DNA from: Streptomyces adustus
GTDB lineage: Bacteria; Actinomycetota; Actinomycetes; Streptomycetales; Streptomycetaceae
Reading direction: 5' to 3'
DNA length: 52,921 bases
Assembly: GCF_009377175.1 (NCBI RefSeq)
Contig: NZ_VJZD01000036.1
Coordinates: forward strand, 1-52,921
Shown here: positions 21,031-29,455 of the stretch, piece by piece
How the letters are laid out: each line of letters begins with the position of its first letter
How positions within the stretch are numbered: position 1 is the first letter of the stretch
Position numbers and translations under genes: made by a program
Notes under the pieces: generated by a model
Told to the model about the DNA's origin: nothing
What the model saw: the letters and a program-made list of their open reading frames with translations, nothing else
Database searches by the model: none

Positions 21031-23904
21031 GTGCGCAGTGCAGCACGCAGGAGATCAACCAGAGCGGGACAGGGGTCCGGCGGGATATCCGTCGGCCAGG
21101 GCACAGCGGCCTTGCTGGCCGCCGCGGGCCTGTTGGTGACGGCCGTGCCCGCCGCCCACGCGGACACCGCCACCACGTCCGCCGCGTCCGCCGCGTCCGA
21201 TGTGACGCCGGGCACCGAGACCGACACCCCCTCGCTCGTCACCGGGCTGAACGAGGAGGCCGACGCCGGCGTGGCCGCGGCCGACGCCGCCCGCGACCAC
21301 CTCAAGGCCAGGAAGAACCGCTACCACATCACGGACACCTCGGCGAAGGACCTGGCCTCGGCCGGAACCACGACCGACAAGGGCGGCCGGGAGACGGTCC
21401 GCCTCCAGCAGAAGTACAAGGGTGTCCCGGTCCTCGGCGGCCAGTACATCGTCCGGATGACGAAGAAGGACGGCAGGCGCACCGTCACCGGCACCTCCGG
21501 CAACTACTTCACCGCGCTGAAGCTCGGCTCGGTCACCCCGGAGGTCTCCGAGAAAACCGCGATCGCGCGTGCGGTCGACGCCGTCACCGCGCAGCTCGGC
21601 GGCGGCCTGCTCAGGGCTCCGGCCGAGGGCGGGCGGGCCGGTACGGACGGCGCCCTCACCGGCAGCGCCGAGGGCGTGACCATCCTGCCCCAGGGCACCG
21701 GCGTGCTGACCCGGCACATCACCGTCACCGGCACCAGCCCGGCCGACGGCATGCCCGTACGGCAGGAGGTGTACGTCGACGCCCACTCCGGCTACGCCGT
21801 GATGCAGTACAGCGACATCCAGACCTTCGGCGCGACGGGCACCACCACCGGCGCCGCCGACGACACCTCGGCGGCCGACGGCACGGCCGCCACCACGGCC
21901 GCCGACCAACTGGTCGTCAAGGGCACGGGCGTTCGCTACAACGGCGAGAAGACCGAGATCAATCTGTACAAGGACACCACGGGTGTCTACCAGATGATCG
22001 ACTACAGCAAGCGGCCCGCGGACACCCCGTACAAGGGCGAGATGATCGCCACGTACGACGCCCGTGGCCGTGACGTCTCCACCGCGTCCGGCGTCTGGCC
22101 GAGCGGCATCAAGACGTTCCGGTCGGACACCACCGACCTCGACGCCGACTTCACCGACTCCGGCGCGGTCGACGCCCACTGGGCCGCCGGCAAGGTCTAC
22201 GACTACTACAAGAACCACTTCGGCCGCAGCGGCATCGACGGCAAGGACGGCTTCATCTACTCCCTGGTCGGCGTGACGTCGAACGGGCAGCCGTACGACA
22301 ACGCCTTCTGGGACGGCACCAAGATGGTGTACGGCCAGGGCGGCGGCGACTACCGCACCTTCTCCGCCGACGCCGACGTCGTCGGCCACGAGATGACGCA
22401 CGGCGTCACCGAGCACACCGCGGGCCTGGTCTACGCGGGCCAGTCCGGCGCGATGAACGAGGCGATCTCCGACTACTTCGGCAACGCCATCGACCTGGAG
22501 GCCAACGGCCAGTCGATGGACGACCCGGACTCGGGACTCCTCGGCGAGGACCTGTGCACCACCAAGAGCCCGCGCGAGTGCGCCCTGCGCGACCTCAACG
22601 ACGGCGCGACCACGTCGAAGAACTTCATCGGCGTCACCTTCCGCGGTGACAACGGCGGCGTGCACCTCAACTCCACGATCTTCTCCGGCGCCCTGTGGGA
22701 CATGCGCCAGGACCTCGGCGGCGACCTCGCCGACCAGATCGTCTACCGAGCGCTGTCCGCGTACATGACCCCGCTGGACGGCTTCACCGAGGGCCGCGCC
22801 GCGGTCATCGCCGCCGCGCAGGAACTGGGCGTCACCAAGGCCCAGTTGAAGACCGTCAAGACCTCCTTCGACGCGCACGGCATCGTGCCCGGCTGGGAGA
22901 GGGCGATCGGCATCGACACCGACACGATCCTGTCCAAGGTCAACGTGGCCGGTACCGGTGTGAGCGCGGGCAACGGCAAGTACGCGCTCTCCCGCTCGAA
23001 CGAGGACGGCAGCGAGCCGTACTCGGTGTGGGTCGGCAACACCAGCGGCAAGGGCACACCGGAGCAGAAGAGCCCCAACAACGGCGACTACAACGTCTAC
23101 GCCACCACGGACGGCAAGAACGTCGCCTGGGCCGAGTTCGCCTCGACGTCGGTCTACTTCCACGTGCGGCCGGTGGGCAGCGGCGTCGACAAGGTCGTCG
23201 GCGGCACCGCCGCCAACGTCTCCGGGCTCGTGCTGAACGGCGACATCCTCGCCTACACCGTGCCGGACCCGTACTACGGCCTCCAGCACGTCTGGTACCT
23301 CAACATCAAGACCGGCGAGATCAAGCAGGTCAACAACAGCTACGTCGTCGCCACCGCGCTGGCCTCGGTACGTGACGGCAAGATCGCCTACGCGAAGATG
23401 TGGCCCGAGTCCGACGGCTACAAGCTCGGTGTCGAGGTCCTCGACACCGCCACCGGCAAGACCACGCTGATGCCGGTCGACAAGTCCACGACGGTGGGCA
23501 TCGGCCAGACCGCCCTCACCGACGACGGCGTCACCTGGATCGAGGACGACGACGCCACCGACTCCGGCCAGGCCGCGGTCAAGCGCGCCGCGCTCGACGG
23601 CTCGGGACTGACGACCCTCACCCCGGAGTCCGGCACCGGCTCGCTGTACGCCTACTCCGTGACGGCCTCGGACGACGCGGTCACCGTGACCACGCTGCCC
23701 CCGGCCACCTGGTGGGCCAACGACACGCTGCCGAAGCTGTACCAGGTGGCGTCCGACGGCAAGGGCGGCGCACAGCGCGTCTCCTGCAACCGCGGCGACC
23801 AGGTGTACGCGGCCGCGGACAGCGGGCAGCGCGTGCTCTGGCTGGACGGCACCACCGGCTACACGAACCTCGTGAAGCGGGACCGCCCGGCGGGCTCCTG
23901 CTGA
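21031..23904 (+). CDS. Secreted M4-family (thermolysin-like) metallopeptidase with long C-terminal domain
   Basis: The product is 957 aa. GTG 21031 has GGAGGGG five bases upstream and starts a long signal peptide with an Arg-rich n-region and cleavage after AHA (residue 44). Next come an FTP propeptide (about 90-140; YHITDTSAKDL, QKYKGVPVLGGQY) and a PepSY propeptide. The catalytic domain (about 310-640) has zinc ligands His453 and His457 in HEMTH with catalytic Glu454, zinc ligand Glu477 in NEAISDY, and the transition-state His545 in GGVHLNSTI. Residues about 640-957 look like beta-propeller repeats (repeated VAWAEFA, ILAYTVPD, GKIAYAKM, VTWIEDD blocks), uncommon for M4 enzymes. It is an extracellular, zinc-dependent endopeptidase, matured by propeptide removal. 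Confidence 0.93.
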   Translation: MRSAARRRSTRAGQGSGGISVGQGTAALLAAAGLLVTAVPAAHADTATTSAASAASDVTPGTETDTPSLVTGLNEEADAGVAAADAARDHLKARKNRYHITDTSAKDLASAGTTTDKGGRETVRLQQKYKGVPVLGGQYIVRMTKKDGRRTVTGTSGNYFTALKLGSVTPEVSEKTAIARAVDAVTAQLGGGLLRAPAEGGRAGTDGALTGSAEGVTILPQGTGVLTRHITVTGTSPADGMPVRQEVYVDAHSGYAVMQYSDIQTFGATGTTTGAADDTSAADGTAATTAADQLVVKGTGVRYNGEKTEINLYKDTTGVYQMIDYSKRPADTPYKGEMIATYDARGRDVSTASGVWPSGIKTFRSDTTDLDADFTDSGAVDAHWAAGKVYDYYKNHFGRSGIDGKDGFIYSLVGVTSNGQPYDNAFWDGTKMVYGQGGGDYRTFSADADVVGHEMTHGVTEHTAGLVYAGQSGAMNEAISDYFGNAIDLEANGQSMDDPDSGLLGEDLCTTKSPRECALRDLNDGATTSKNFIGVTFRGDNGGVHLNSTIFSGALWDMRQDLGGDLADQIVYRALSAYMTPLDGFTEGRAAVIAAAQELGVTKAQLKTVKTSFDAHGIVPGWERAIGIDTDTILSKVNVAGTGVSAGNGKYALSRSNEDGSEPYSVWVGNTSGKGTPEQKSPNNGDYNVYATTDGKNVAWAEFASTSVYFHVRPVGSGVDKVVGGTAANVSGLVLNGDILAYTVPDPYYGLQHVWYLNIKTGEIKQVNNSYVVATALASVRDGKIAYAKMWPESDGYKLGVEVLDTATGKTTLMPVDKSTTVGIGQTALTDDGVTWIEDDDATDSGQAAVKRAALDGSGLTTLTPESGTGSLYAYSVTASDDAVTVTTLPPATWWANDTLPKLYQVASDGKGGAQRVSCNRGDQVYAAADSGQRVLWLDGTTGYTNLVKRDRPAGSC

Positions 23905-23923
23905 GCCTGCCCACCGCGGAACG

Positions 23924-23959
23924 GGAGCGGCCGGACTCCGATGGGGGCCCGGCCGCTCC
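23924..23959 (+). terminator. Terminator hairpin after the M4 peptidase gene
   Basis: GGAGCGGCCGG (23924-23934) pairs with CCGGCCGCTCC (23949-23959) across a 14-base loop, 19 bases after the stop codon. There is no T tract, as usual in Streptomyces. The remaining bases to 24091 contain no gene. Confidence 0.65.
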
Positions 23960-24091
23960 TGGCACGTCCGCTCGGCCGGTGACCGGCAGAACCCGGTTCG
24001 CGTCCGGGACCGGATCGTACGAGGGAGCGGATACGCGGCCGGCCCGGCCGCCGTGCAGCACCGCGTACCGCGCACTCAGGGAAACAGCAGG

Positions 24092-25420
24092 TCAGCGACC
24101 CTTCCCCGCAGGCTCCAGGATCGCCACGCACTCCACATGGTGCGTCATCGGGAACAGGTCGAACGCGCGCAGGGTGCGCACCTTGTAGCCGTTGTCGCGG
24201 AAGTACGCCAGGTCGCGGGCCAGGGCCGCCGGGTCGCAGGCCACGTATGCGATGCGGCGGGCGCCCAGCGACGAGAGGTGTTCGACCGTCTTCTTGCCCG
24301 CGCCCGCTCGCGGCGGGTCCAGGACGATGAGGTCGACCTCGGTGATACCGGTGCGGGGGAGGACGGATTCGACCTTGCCCTGTTCGATGCGGACGCGGTC
24401 GAAGGCGGCGAGGTTGTGGCGCGCGTCCTCGACCGCGCGCTTGCCGGACTCGATGCCGAGGACCGCGCCCGTCTCGCCGAGGCGGTCGGCGAGGGCGCCG
24501 GCGAAGAGGCCGACGCCGCAGTACAGGTCGAGGGCCATCTCGCCCTTGCGGGGCAGCAGGCCCTGCATGACGGCCTTGACGAGGGTGTCGGCGGCCATCG
24601 GGTGGACCTGCCAGAAGCCGCCGCTGCCGACGCGGTAGGTGCGGCCGTCGGCGCGCTCGCGCACGAACGCGCGGCCGTGGACGCGGTGGATACCGCCGTC
24701 CTGTTCGGCGACCCGCATCACCGAGACCGGCTTGTCGAGCTCGACGAGGGGCAGGCGGGCGCCGGGGCGGGGTTCCAGGATCACCATGCGGTCCTGGGAG
24801 CCGGTGGCGGCGATCGCGTCCACGGACACCATGCCGGACCAGTCGCGCTCCTCGATGCCGAGCTCGCTGACACCGGGCGCGGCGATCATGCAGTGCTCGA
24901 TTGGCTCGACCTCGTGCGAGCGGTGGCGGCGCAGTCCGGCGTTGCCGTCGGCGTCCACGGCGTACTGGACGCGGGTGCGCCACTGCGGCACCTCACCGGC
25001 GGGCAGCTTGTCGCCCTCGGCCGGCATCACCGTGCCGTCCCAGCCGACGTCCTCGGGGGTGAGGCCCGCGAGCCGCTGGAGCTGCTCGGCGATCACCTCG
25101 CCCTTGAGGCGCCGCTGGGCGCCGGGCTTGGCGTGCTGCCAGTCGCAGCCGCCGCAGCGGCCGGGGCCGGCGTAGGGGCAGGGTGCCTCGACTCGGTCCT
25201 TGGAGGCCTCCAGCACCTGGACCGCGTCCGCGCGCAGGAAGCGGGCGCCCTCCTCGCCCTCGGTCACCCGGGCCACGACTCGTTCGCCGGGCAGCGTGTG
25301 CCGGACGAAGAGCACCTGGCCCTCGGACGTACGGGCGATGCAGTGGCCGCCGTGGGCGACGGGGCCGACCTCGACCTCGTACTCCGCCCCGACCAGTGAC
25401 TTCTTCGGTTCTGCCTGCAT
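24092..25420 (-). CDS. TRAM-domain class I SAM-dependent RNA (uracil-5-) methyltransferase, RumA/TrmA family
   Basis: The product is 442 aa from ATG 25420 (GGAG upstream). An N-terminal TRAM domain (about 8-65) binds RNA. Cys residues in CPYAGPGRCGGCDWQH plus a later Cys match the [4Fe-4S] site of RumA-like enzymes. The SAM site is ALDLYCGVGLFAGAL. The motif LDPPRAGAG and the nucleophilic Cys in YVACDPAALARDL complete the m5U active site. It methylates a uridine in rRNA or tRNA. Position next to the APC permease and TrkA genes matches Rv2689c-Rv2692 in mycobacteria, so the linkage is old although the functional tie to potassium is unexplained. Confidence 0.93.
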   Translation of the reverse strand: MQAEPKKSLVGAEYEVEVGPVAHGGHCIARTSEGQVLFVRHTLPGERVVARVTEGEEGARFLRADAVQVLEASKDRVEAPCPYAGPGRCGGCDWQHAKPGAQRRLKGEVIAEQLQRLAGLTPEDVGWDGTVMPAEGDKLPAGEVPQWRTRVQYAVDADGNAGLRRHRSHEVEPIEHCMIAAPGVSELGIEERDWSGMVSVDAIAATGSQDRMVILEPRPGARLPLVELDKPVSVMRVAEQDGGIHRVHGRAFVRERADGRTYRVGSGGFWQVHPMAADTLVKAVMQGLLPRKGEMALDLYCGVGLFAGALADRLGETGAVLGIESGKRAVEDARHNLAAFDRVRIEQGKVESVLPRTGITEVDLIVLDPPRAGAGKKTVEHLSSLGARRIAYVACDPAALARDLAYFRDNGYKVRTLRAFDLFPMTHHVECVAILEPAGKGR

Positions 25421-25453
25421 GGCGGGGTGACTCCACAACATCGAGAGAGGAAC

Positions 25454-25496
25454 GGCCGGACAACAGCCCACCAGTCTACGTGGGTGTCGTCCGGCC
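25454..25496 (-). terminator. Terminator hairpin downstream of the APC permease gene
   Basis: GGCCGGACAACAGCCCAC pairs with GTGGGTGTCGTCCGGCC with small bulges. The hairpin lies between the permease stop at 25536 and the methyltransferase start at 25420 (both minus strand), so it should separate the two transcripts. Confidence 0.6.
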
Positions 25497-25535
25497 GCTC
25501 ACCACGAGGCGCACACCGGTCGCCCGGCCGCCCGG

Positions 25536-27587
25536 TCAGCTCTCGGCCGTCGTGGACTCCTTCTGGCGCTCCTCCGCCGGACCGCGCCGGACCGCGCCGG
25601 GAGCGTTCCAGTCCTGGCGCTTGCGGGCCCGGTTGCGGGCCGCCTCGGAGGACTCCAACTGGTACGGCACCGAGGTCACCATGATGCCCGGCGTGAACAG
25701 CAGGCGGCCCTTGAGCCGCAGCGCGCTCTGGTTGTGCAGCAGGTGCTCGTACCAGTGGCCGACCACGTACTCGGGGATGATCACGGAGACCACGTCGCGC
25801 GGGGACTCCTTGCGCAGGCCCTTGACGTACTCGATGATCGGCCGCGTGATCTCGCGGTACGGCGAGTCGAGCACCTTCAGCGGTACGTCGATGCCGCGCC
25901 GCTCCCACTCCTCGCGCAGCGCCTTGGTCTCCGCCGGGTCGACGTTGACGGTGAGCGCCTCCAGGGTGTTGGAGCGCATCAGCTTGGCGTAGGCAAGGGC
26001 ACGCAGGGTGGGGCGGTGGATCTTGGAGATCAGCACGACCGAGTGCACCCGGGACGGCCGCAGGCTGTCGTCGCTCGGGCCCTCCGGGGCCGCGATCTCC
26101 TCGGCCACCCGGTCGTAGTGGCGACGGATGGACGTCATCGTCACGAAGAAGATGAACATGCCGAGCAGGGCGACCCAGGCACCGTGCGTGAACTTGGTGA
26201 CGAGGACGACGACCAGGACCAGGCCGGTGAAGAACGCGCCGAAGGTGTTGATGGCGCGCGAGCGGAGCATGTGACGGCGCTCGTCGGGGTTCCGCTCGGT
26301 GGCCAGGTGGCGGTTCCAGTGCCGGACCATGCCGATCTGGCTGAGCGTGAAGGACACGAACACGCCGACGATGTACAGCTGGATCAGCCGGGTGGAGTCG
26401 GCGCCGTAGATGACGACCAGGAGGCTCGCCGCGCCGGCCAGCAGCACGATGCCGTTGGAGAAGGCCAGGCGGTCGCCGCGGGTGTGCAGCTGGCGCGGGA
26501 GGTAGCGGTCCTGGGCGAGGATCGAGCCGAGCAGCGGGAAGCCGTTGTAGGCGGTGTTCGCGGCCAGGAACAGCACCAGGGCGGTCGCCGCGGCCAGCAC
26601 GATGAACAGGAAGCTGCCCTTGCCGAACACGGCCTCGGCGACCTGGGAGATCACCGGGTTCTGTACGTAGCCGGAGCCGACCGGGACGCCGTTGTGGATC
26701 AGGTCGGTGGCCGGGTTCTCGGCCATCCGGACCTTGGTCGACATGGCCAGCGCGATGATGCCGCAGAACATGGTGACGGCGAGCAGACCCATCATGGCCA
26801 GCGTGGTCGCCGCGTTCTTCGACTTGGGCTTGCGGAACGCCGGGACACCGTTGGAGATCGCCTCGACGCCGGTGAGCGCGGCACAGCCGGAGGAGAAGGC
26901 GCGCAGCAGCAGGAAGACGAGCGCGAAGCCCGCGAGGCCCTGGTGCTCGGCCTTGATGTGGTAGTCGGCGGTCGGCGCGCTCATGGTGTCGCCGAGGACC
27001 AGACCGCGGAAGGCGCCCCAGGCGATCATGATGAAGACGCCGGCGACGAAGACGTACGTCGGGATCGCGAAGAGCGTGCCCGACTCCTTGACGCCGCGCA
27101 GGTTCATCAGCGTCAGCAGCACGATCACGGCGACCGCGCAGAACACCTTGTGCTCGACGACGAAGGGGACGGCGGAGCCGAGGTTCTCGATGCCGGAGGC
27201 GATGGACACCGCGACGGTGAGGACGTAGTCGACGAGCAGCGCGCTGGCGACCGTGAGACCCGCCCGTGGGCCGAGGTTGGTGGTCGCCACCTCGTAGTCG
27301 CCGCCGCCGCTGGGATAGGCGTGGACGTTCTGACGGTAGGAGGCGACCACGGTGAACATCAGCACGACGACCGCGACGGCGATCCAGGGGCTGAAGTGGT
27401 ACGCCGACACGCCCGCGATGGACAGGACCAGCAGTACCTCTCCGGGCGCGTACGCGACGGAGGACAGCGGGTCGGAGGCGAAGACGGGGAGGGCGATGCG
27501 CTTCGGCAGCAGGGTTTCCCCGAGCCGATCACTGCGCAGTGCGCGCCCGATCAGGATCCGTTTGGGCACGTCGGTCAGTTTGGACAC
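25536..27587 (-). CDS. APC-superfamily permease, KimA-like potassium transporter candidate
   Basis: The product is 683 aa from GTG 27587. About twelve membrane segments occupy residues 30-480. APC hallmarks include FASDPLSSVAYAPGEVLLVL in helix 1, YPSGGGDYEVATTNLGPRAG, and ALTGVEAISNGVPAF in helix 6. Residues 500-640 form a soluble USP-like domain (VVLISKIHRPTLRALAYAKL, VVSVIIPEYVVGHWYEHLLH), which is the layout of Bacillus KimA (YdaO), a K+/H+ symporter. The next genes on the other side encode two RCK proteins, supporting potassium as substrate. An amino acid substrate cannot be ruled out by sequence alone. The gene is transcribed away from the TrkA pair. Confidence 0.85.
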   Translation of the reverse strand: MSKLTDVPKRILIGRALRSDRLGETLLPKRIALPVFASDPLSSVAYAPGEVLLVLSIAGVSAYHFSPWIAVAVVVLMFTVVASYRQNVHAYPSGGGDYEVATTNLGPRAGLTVASALLVDYVLTVAVSIASGIENLGSAVPFVVEHKVFCAVAVIVLLTLMNLRGVKESGTLFAIPTYVFVAGVFIMIAWGAFRGLVLGDTMSAPTADYHIKAEHQGLAGFALVFLLLRAFSSGCAALTGVEAISNGVPAFRKPKSKNAATTLAMMGLLAVTMFCGIIALAMSTKVRMAENPATDLIHNGVPVGSGYVQNPVISQVAEAVFGKGSFLFIVLAAATALVLFLAANTAYNGFPLLGSILAQDRYLPRQLHTRGDRLAFSNGIVLLAGAASLLVVIYGADSTRLIQLYIVGVFVSFTLSQIGMVRHWNRHLATERNPDERRHMLRSRAINTFGAFFTGLVLVVVLVTKFTHGAWVALLGMFIFFVTMTSIRRHYDRVAEEIAAPEGPSDDSLRPSRVHSVVLISKIHRPTLRALAYAKLMRSNTLEALTVNVDPAETKALREEWERRGIDVPLKVLDSPYREITRPIIEYVKGLRKESPRDVVSVIIPEYVVGHWYEHLLHNQSALRLKGRLLFTPGIMVTSVPYQLESSEAARNRARKRQDWNAPGAVRRGPAEERQKESTTAES

Positions 27588-27748
27588 AACTGAGCATCGT
27601 AGGCCTTCGAACACAGACTCGCCCACCTGGCACCCGAGATATGCCTCACGGGTGAACTCGACGACTCGACGGGCCACTGATTCCGCAGGTGGCGCGGCCA
27701 CCGTGCCTAGATGTCTGAACCCCTGCCGTAGCCGCCCCCGGAGGTTCC

Positions 27749-27844
27749 ATGTCCACGACCGCAGAGCTGATCGGCGCCGCCGTGAGCCTTGTCGGCCTCG
27801 GATTCCTGACCCTGTGCAGCGTGCGCAGCATCACGCGCCGCTGA
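27749..27844 (+). CDS. 31-residue single-span membrane peptide
   Basis: ATG 27749 follows GGAGG with a 4-base spacer (about ideal) and opens a 32-codon frame ending TGA 27842-27844. The peptide has a short polar N-terminus, one hydrophobic helix (LIGAAVSLVGLGFLTLCSV) and a basic tail RSITRR, predicting N-out/C-in. G/C third-position bias is maintained. It lies between the K+ permease gene (divergent) and the TrkA pair (same strand, 192 bases on). Small hydrophobic peptides accompany several K+ systems (KdpF, KtrB partners), so a regulatory subunit is a reasonable guess without homology evidence. Confidence 0.6.
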   Translation: MSTTAELIGAAVSLVGLGFLTLCSVRSITRR

Positions 27845-28036
27845 GCGCCGCCGACCGTCGCTCCAGGACGGCGGCGCAAGGACCGCAACGCGATGACTGC
27901 GCGGACGACACCGCGGGTAGGACCGCGGAGTGACTGCACAGGGGTGCCCTGCGCGCACCGCGCGTGTGTAGCTTGGGCGGCGGTCTGAGACCCTGTTCAA
28001 GCCATAGTCAACAACCCTTGACCCCGGAAGGACGTC

Positions 28037-28708
28037 GTGCACATCGTCATCATGGGCTGCGGCAGAGTGGGTTCCGCTCTCGCGCAGACCCTGGAGCAAC
28101 AGGGGCATACGGTCGCTGTGATCGACCAGGACCCCACCGCCTTCCGACGACTGGGCTCCTCTTTCGGCGGCCGTCGGGTCACCGGCGTCGGCTTCGACCA
28201 GGACACCCTGCGCGAGGCCGGCATCGAGGAGGCCGGCGCGTTCGCCGCGGTGTCCAGCGGCGACAACTCGAACATCATCGCGGCCCGCGTGGCCCGCGAG
28301 ATGTTCGGCATCGAGAACGTCGCGGCCCGTATCTACGACCCCCGGCGCGCCGAGGTCTACCAGCGTCTGGGCATTCCGACGGTCGCCACCGTCCGCTGGA
28401 CGGCCGACCAGATGCTGCGCCGGCTGCTGCCGTCCGGCGCGGAGCCGCTGTGGCGCGACCCCACCGGCGGTGTGCAGCTCGCCGAGGTGCACGCCTCCAG
28501 CTCCTGGGTCGGTCACCGGATCAGTGAGCTCCAGGAGGAGACGGGCGTACGGGTGGCGTTCCTGACGCGCCTCGGGGAGGCGATCGTGCCGACCTCGCTG
28601 ACCGTGCTCCAGGAGGGCGACCTGGTGCACGTGATGATGCGCACCGACGACGTCGAGAAGGTCGAGGCGGCGTTCGCCGAGGGCCCGAAGGAGGGCGGTC
28701 ACCGATGA
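28037..28708 (+). CDS. TrkA-type potassium uptake regulatory protein (RCK), first of pair
   Basis: The product is 223 aa from GTG 28037 with GGAAGGA upstream. The RCK-N Rossmann domain starts HIVIMGCGRVGSALAQTLEQ (GxGxxG) with an acidic residue ending strand 2 (VAVIDQDPTAF). An RCK-C domain (about 140-215) has VHASSSWVGHRISEL and GDLVHVMMR. It should bind NAD(H) or ATP/ADP and gate a K+ channel or transporter subunit. It corresponds to mycobacterial CeoB. The following RCK gene overlaps by ATGA, so the two are made together and probably form a heteromeric ring equal to the two halves of the long enterobacterial TrkA. No TrkH/KtrB pore is in the window. Confidence 0.93.
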   Translation: MHIVIMGCGRVGSALAQTLEQQGHTVAVIDQDPTAFRRLGSSFGGRRVTGVGFDQDTLREAGIEEAGAFAAVSSGDNSNIIAARVAREMFGIENVAARIYDPRRAEVYQRLGIPTVATVRWTADQMLRRLLPSGAEPLWRDPTGGVQLAEVHASSSWVGHRISELQEETGVRVAFLTRLGEAIVPTSLTVLQEGDLVHVMMRTDDVEKVEAAFAEGPKEGGHR

Positions 28709-29382
28709 GGGTCGCCATTGCCGGTGCCGGTGCGGTCGGCCGTTCGATCGCGGGCGAGCTGCTGGAGAACGGCCACGAGGTCCTCCTCGTGGACAAGGCG
28801 CCGACCGCCATCTCGGTCGAGCGGGTCCCGCAGGCGGAGTGGCTGCTGGCCGACGCCTGCGAGATCACCTCGCTGGACGAGGCGGCGCTCCAGCGCTGCA
28901 ACGTCGTGATCGCCGCGACGGGCGACGACAAGGTCAACCTGGTCGTCTCCCTGCTGGCGAAGACGGAATACGGCGTTCCGCGGGTGGTCGCCCGCGTCAA
29001 CAACCCGAAGAACGAATGGCTCTTCAACGAGTCGTGGGGCGTTGACGTGGCCGTCTCCACCCCCCGCCTGATGTCGGCCCTGGTCGAGGAGGCGGTGAGC
29101 GTCGGCGACCTGGTCCGGCTGCTGCGCTTCAGCCACGGCGACGCCAACCTCGTCGAGCTGACCCTGCCGGAGGAGTCGGCCCTGGCCGGCACCCAGGTCG
29201 GCGATGTGGAGTGGCCGGAGGACACCTCGCTGGTCACCATCATCCGCGGCAACCGCGTCCTCACCCCGACCCAGGAGGACTCCCTGGAGGCGGGTGACGA
29301 ACTGCTGTTCGTGGCCGCGCAGGCCCGCGAGGAGCAGCTGGAGGACCTGCTGTCGGTGCGCCGCGACGGCACCTCGGACTAG
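28705..29382 (+). CDS. TrkA-type potassium uptake regulatory protein (RCK), second of pair
   Basis: The product is 225 aa. ATG 28705 overlaps the previous stop (ATGA), giving translational coupling. RCK-N: RVAIAGAGAVGRSIAGELLE with LLVDKAPTAI at the end of strand 2, then a conserved VVIAATGDDKVNLVVSLLAK. RCK-C (about 135-220) has TLPEESALAGTQVGDVEWPE and GDELLFVAAQ. It corresponds to mycobacterial CeoC. Transcription ends at the long palindromic terminator starting 12 bases after the stop. With its partner it is expected to sense nucleotide state and set K+ uptake, perhaps through the KimA-like permease next door. Confidence 0.93.
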   Translation: MRVAIAGAGAVGRSIAGELLENGHEVLLVDKAPTAISVERVPQAEWLLADACEITSLDEAALQRCNVVIAATGDDKVNLVVSLLAKTEYGVPRVVARVNNPKNEWLFNESWGVDVAVSTPRLMSALVEEAVSVGDLVRLLRFSHGDANLVELTLPEESALAGTQVGDVEWPEDTSLVTIIRGNRVLTPTQEDSLEAGDELLFVAAQAREEQLEDLLSVRRDGTSD

Positions 29383-29393
29383 CGCCTCGGGTC

Positions 29394-29441
29394 TACGACG
29401 ATGGGGGCGCCCGGAGATCTCCGGGCGCCCCCATCGTCGTA
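29394..29441. terminator. 48-bp perfect palindrome, bidirectional terminator
   Basis: The sequence from TACGACGATGGGGGCGCC to its exact complement GGCGCCCCCATCGTCGTA is a perfect 48-base palindrome centred on AGATCT at 29415-29420. It lies between the convergent TrkA (ends 29382) and DUF3159 (ends 29456) genes and should terminate both transcripts. Confidence 0.85.
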
Positions 29442-29455
29442 CTCACGTCGTCGGC

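Noticed and set aside
21055..24075. Thousand-codon open frame antisense to the M4 peptidase
   Set aside because: Long antisense frames are a by-product of strong G/C third-position bias; the translation is low-complexity Val/Ala/Gly/Asp with no domain, and the sense strand encodes a complete peptidase.
25734..27593. Six-hundred-codon open frame antisense to the APC permease
   Set aside because: Composition is His/Asp/Gly/Glu repeat-like, typical of the mirror frame of a membrane protein; no start signal.
27588..27748. Possible c-di-AMP (ydaO) riboswitch before the KimA-like gene
   Set aside because: Such riboswitches control kimA in Bacillus, but the 160-base leader here is short and the conserved riboswitch blocks were not recognised.
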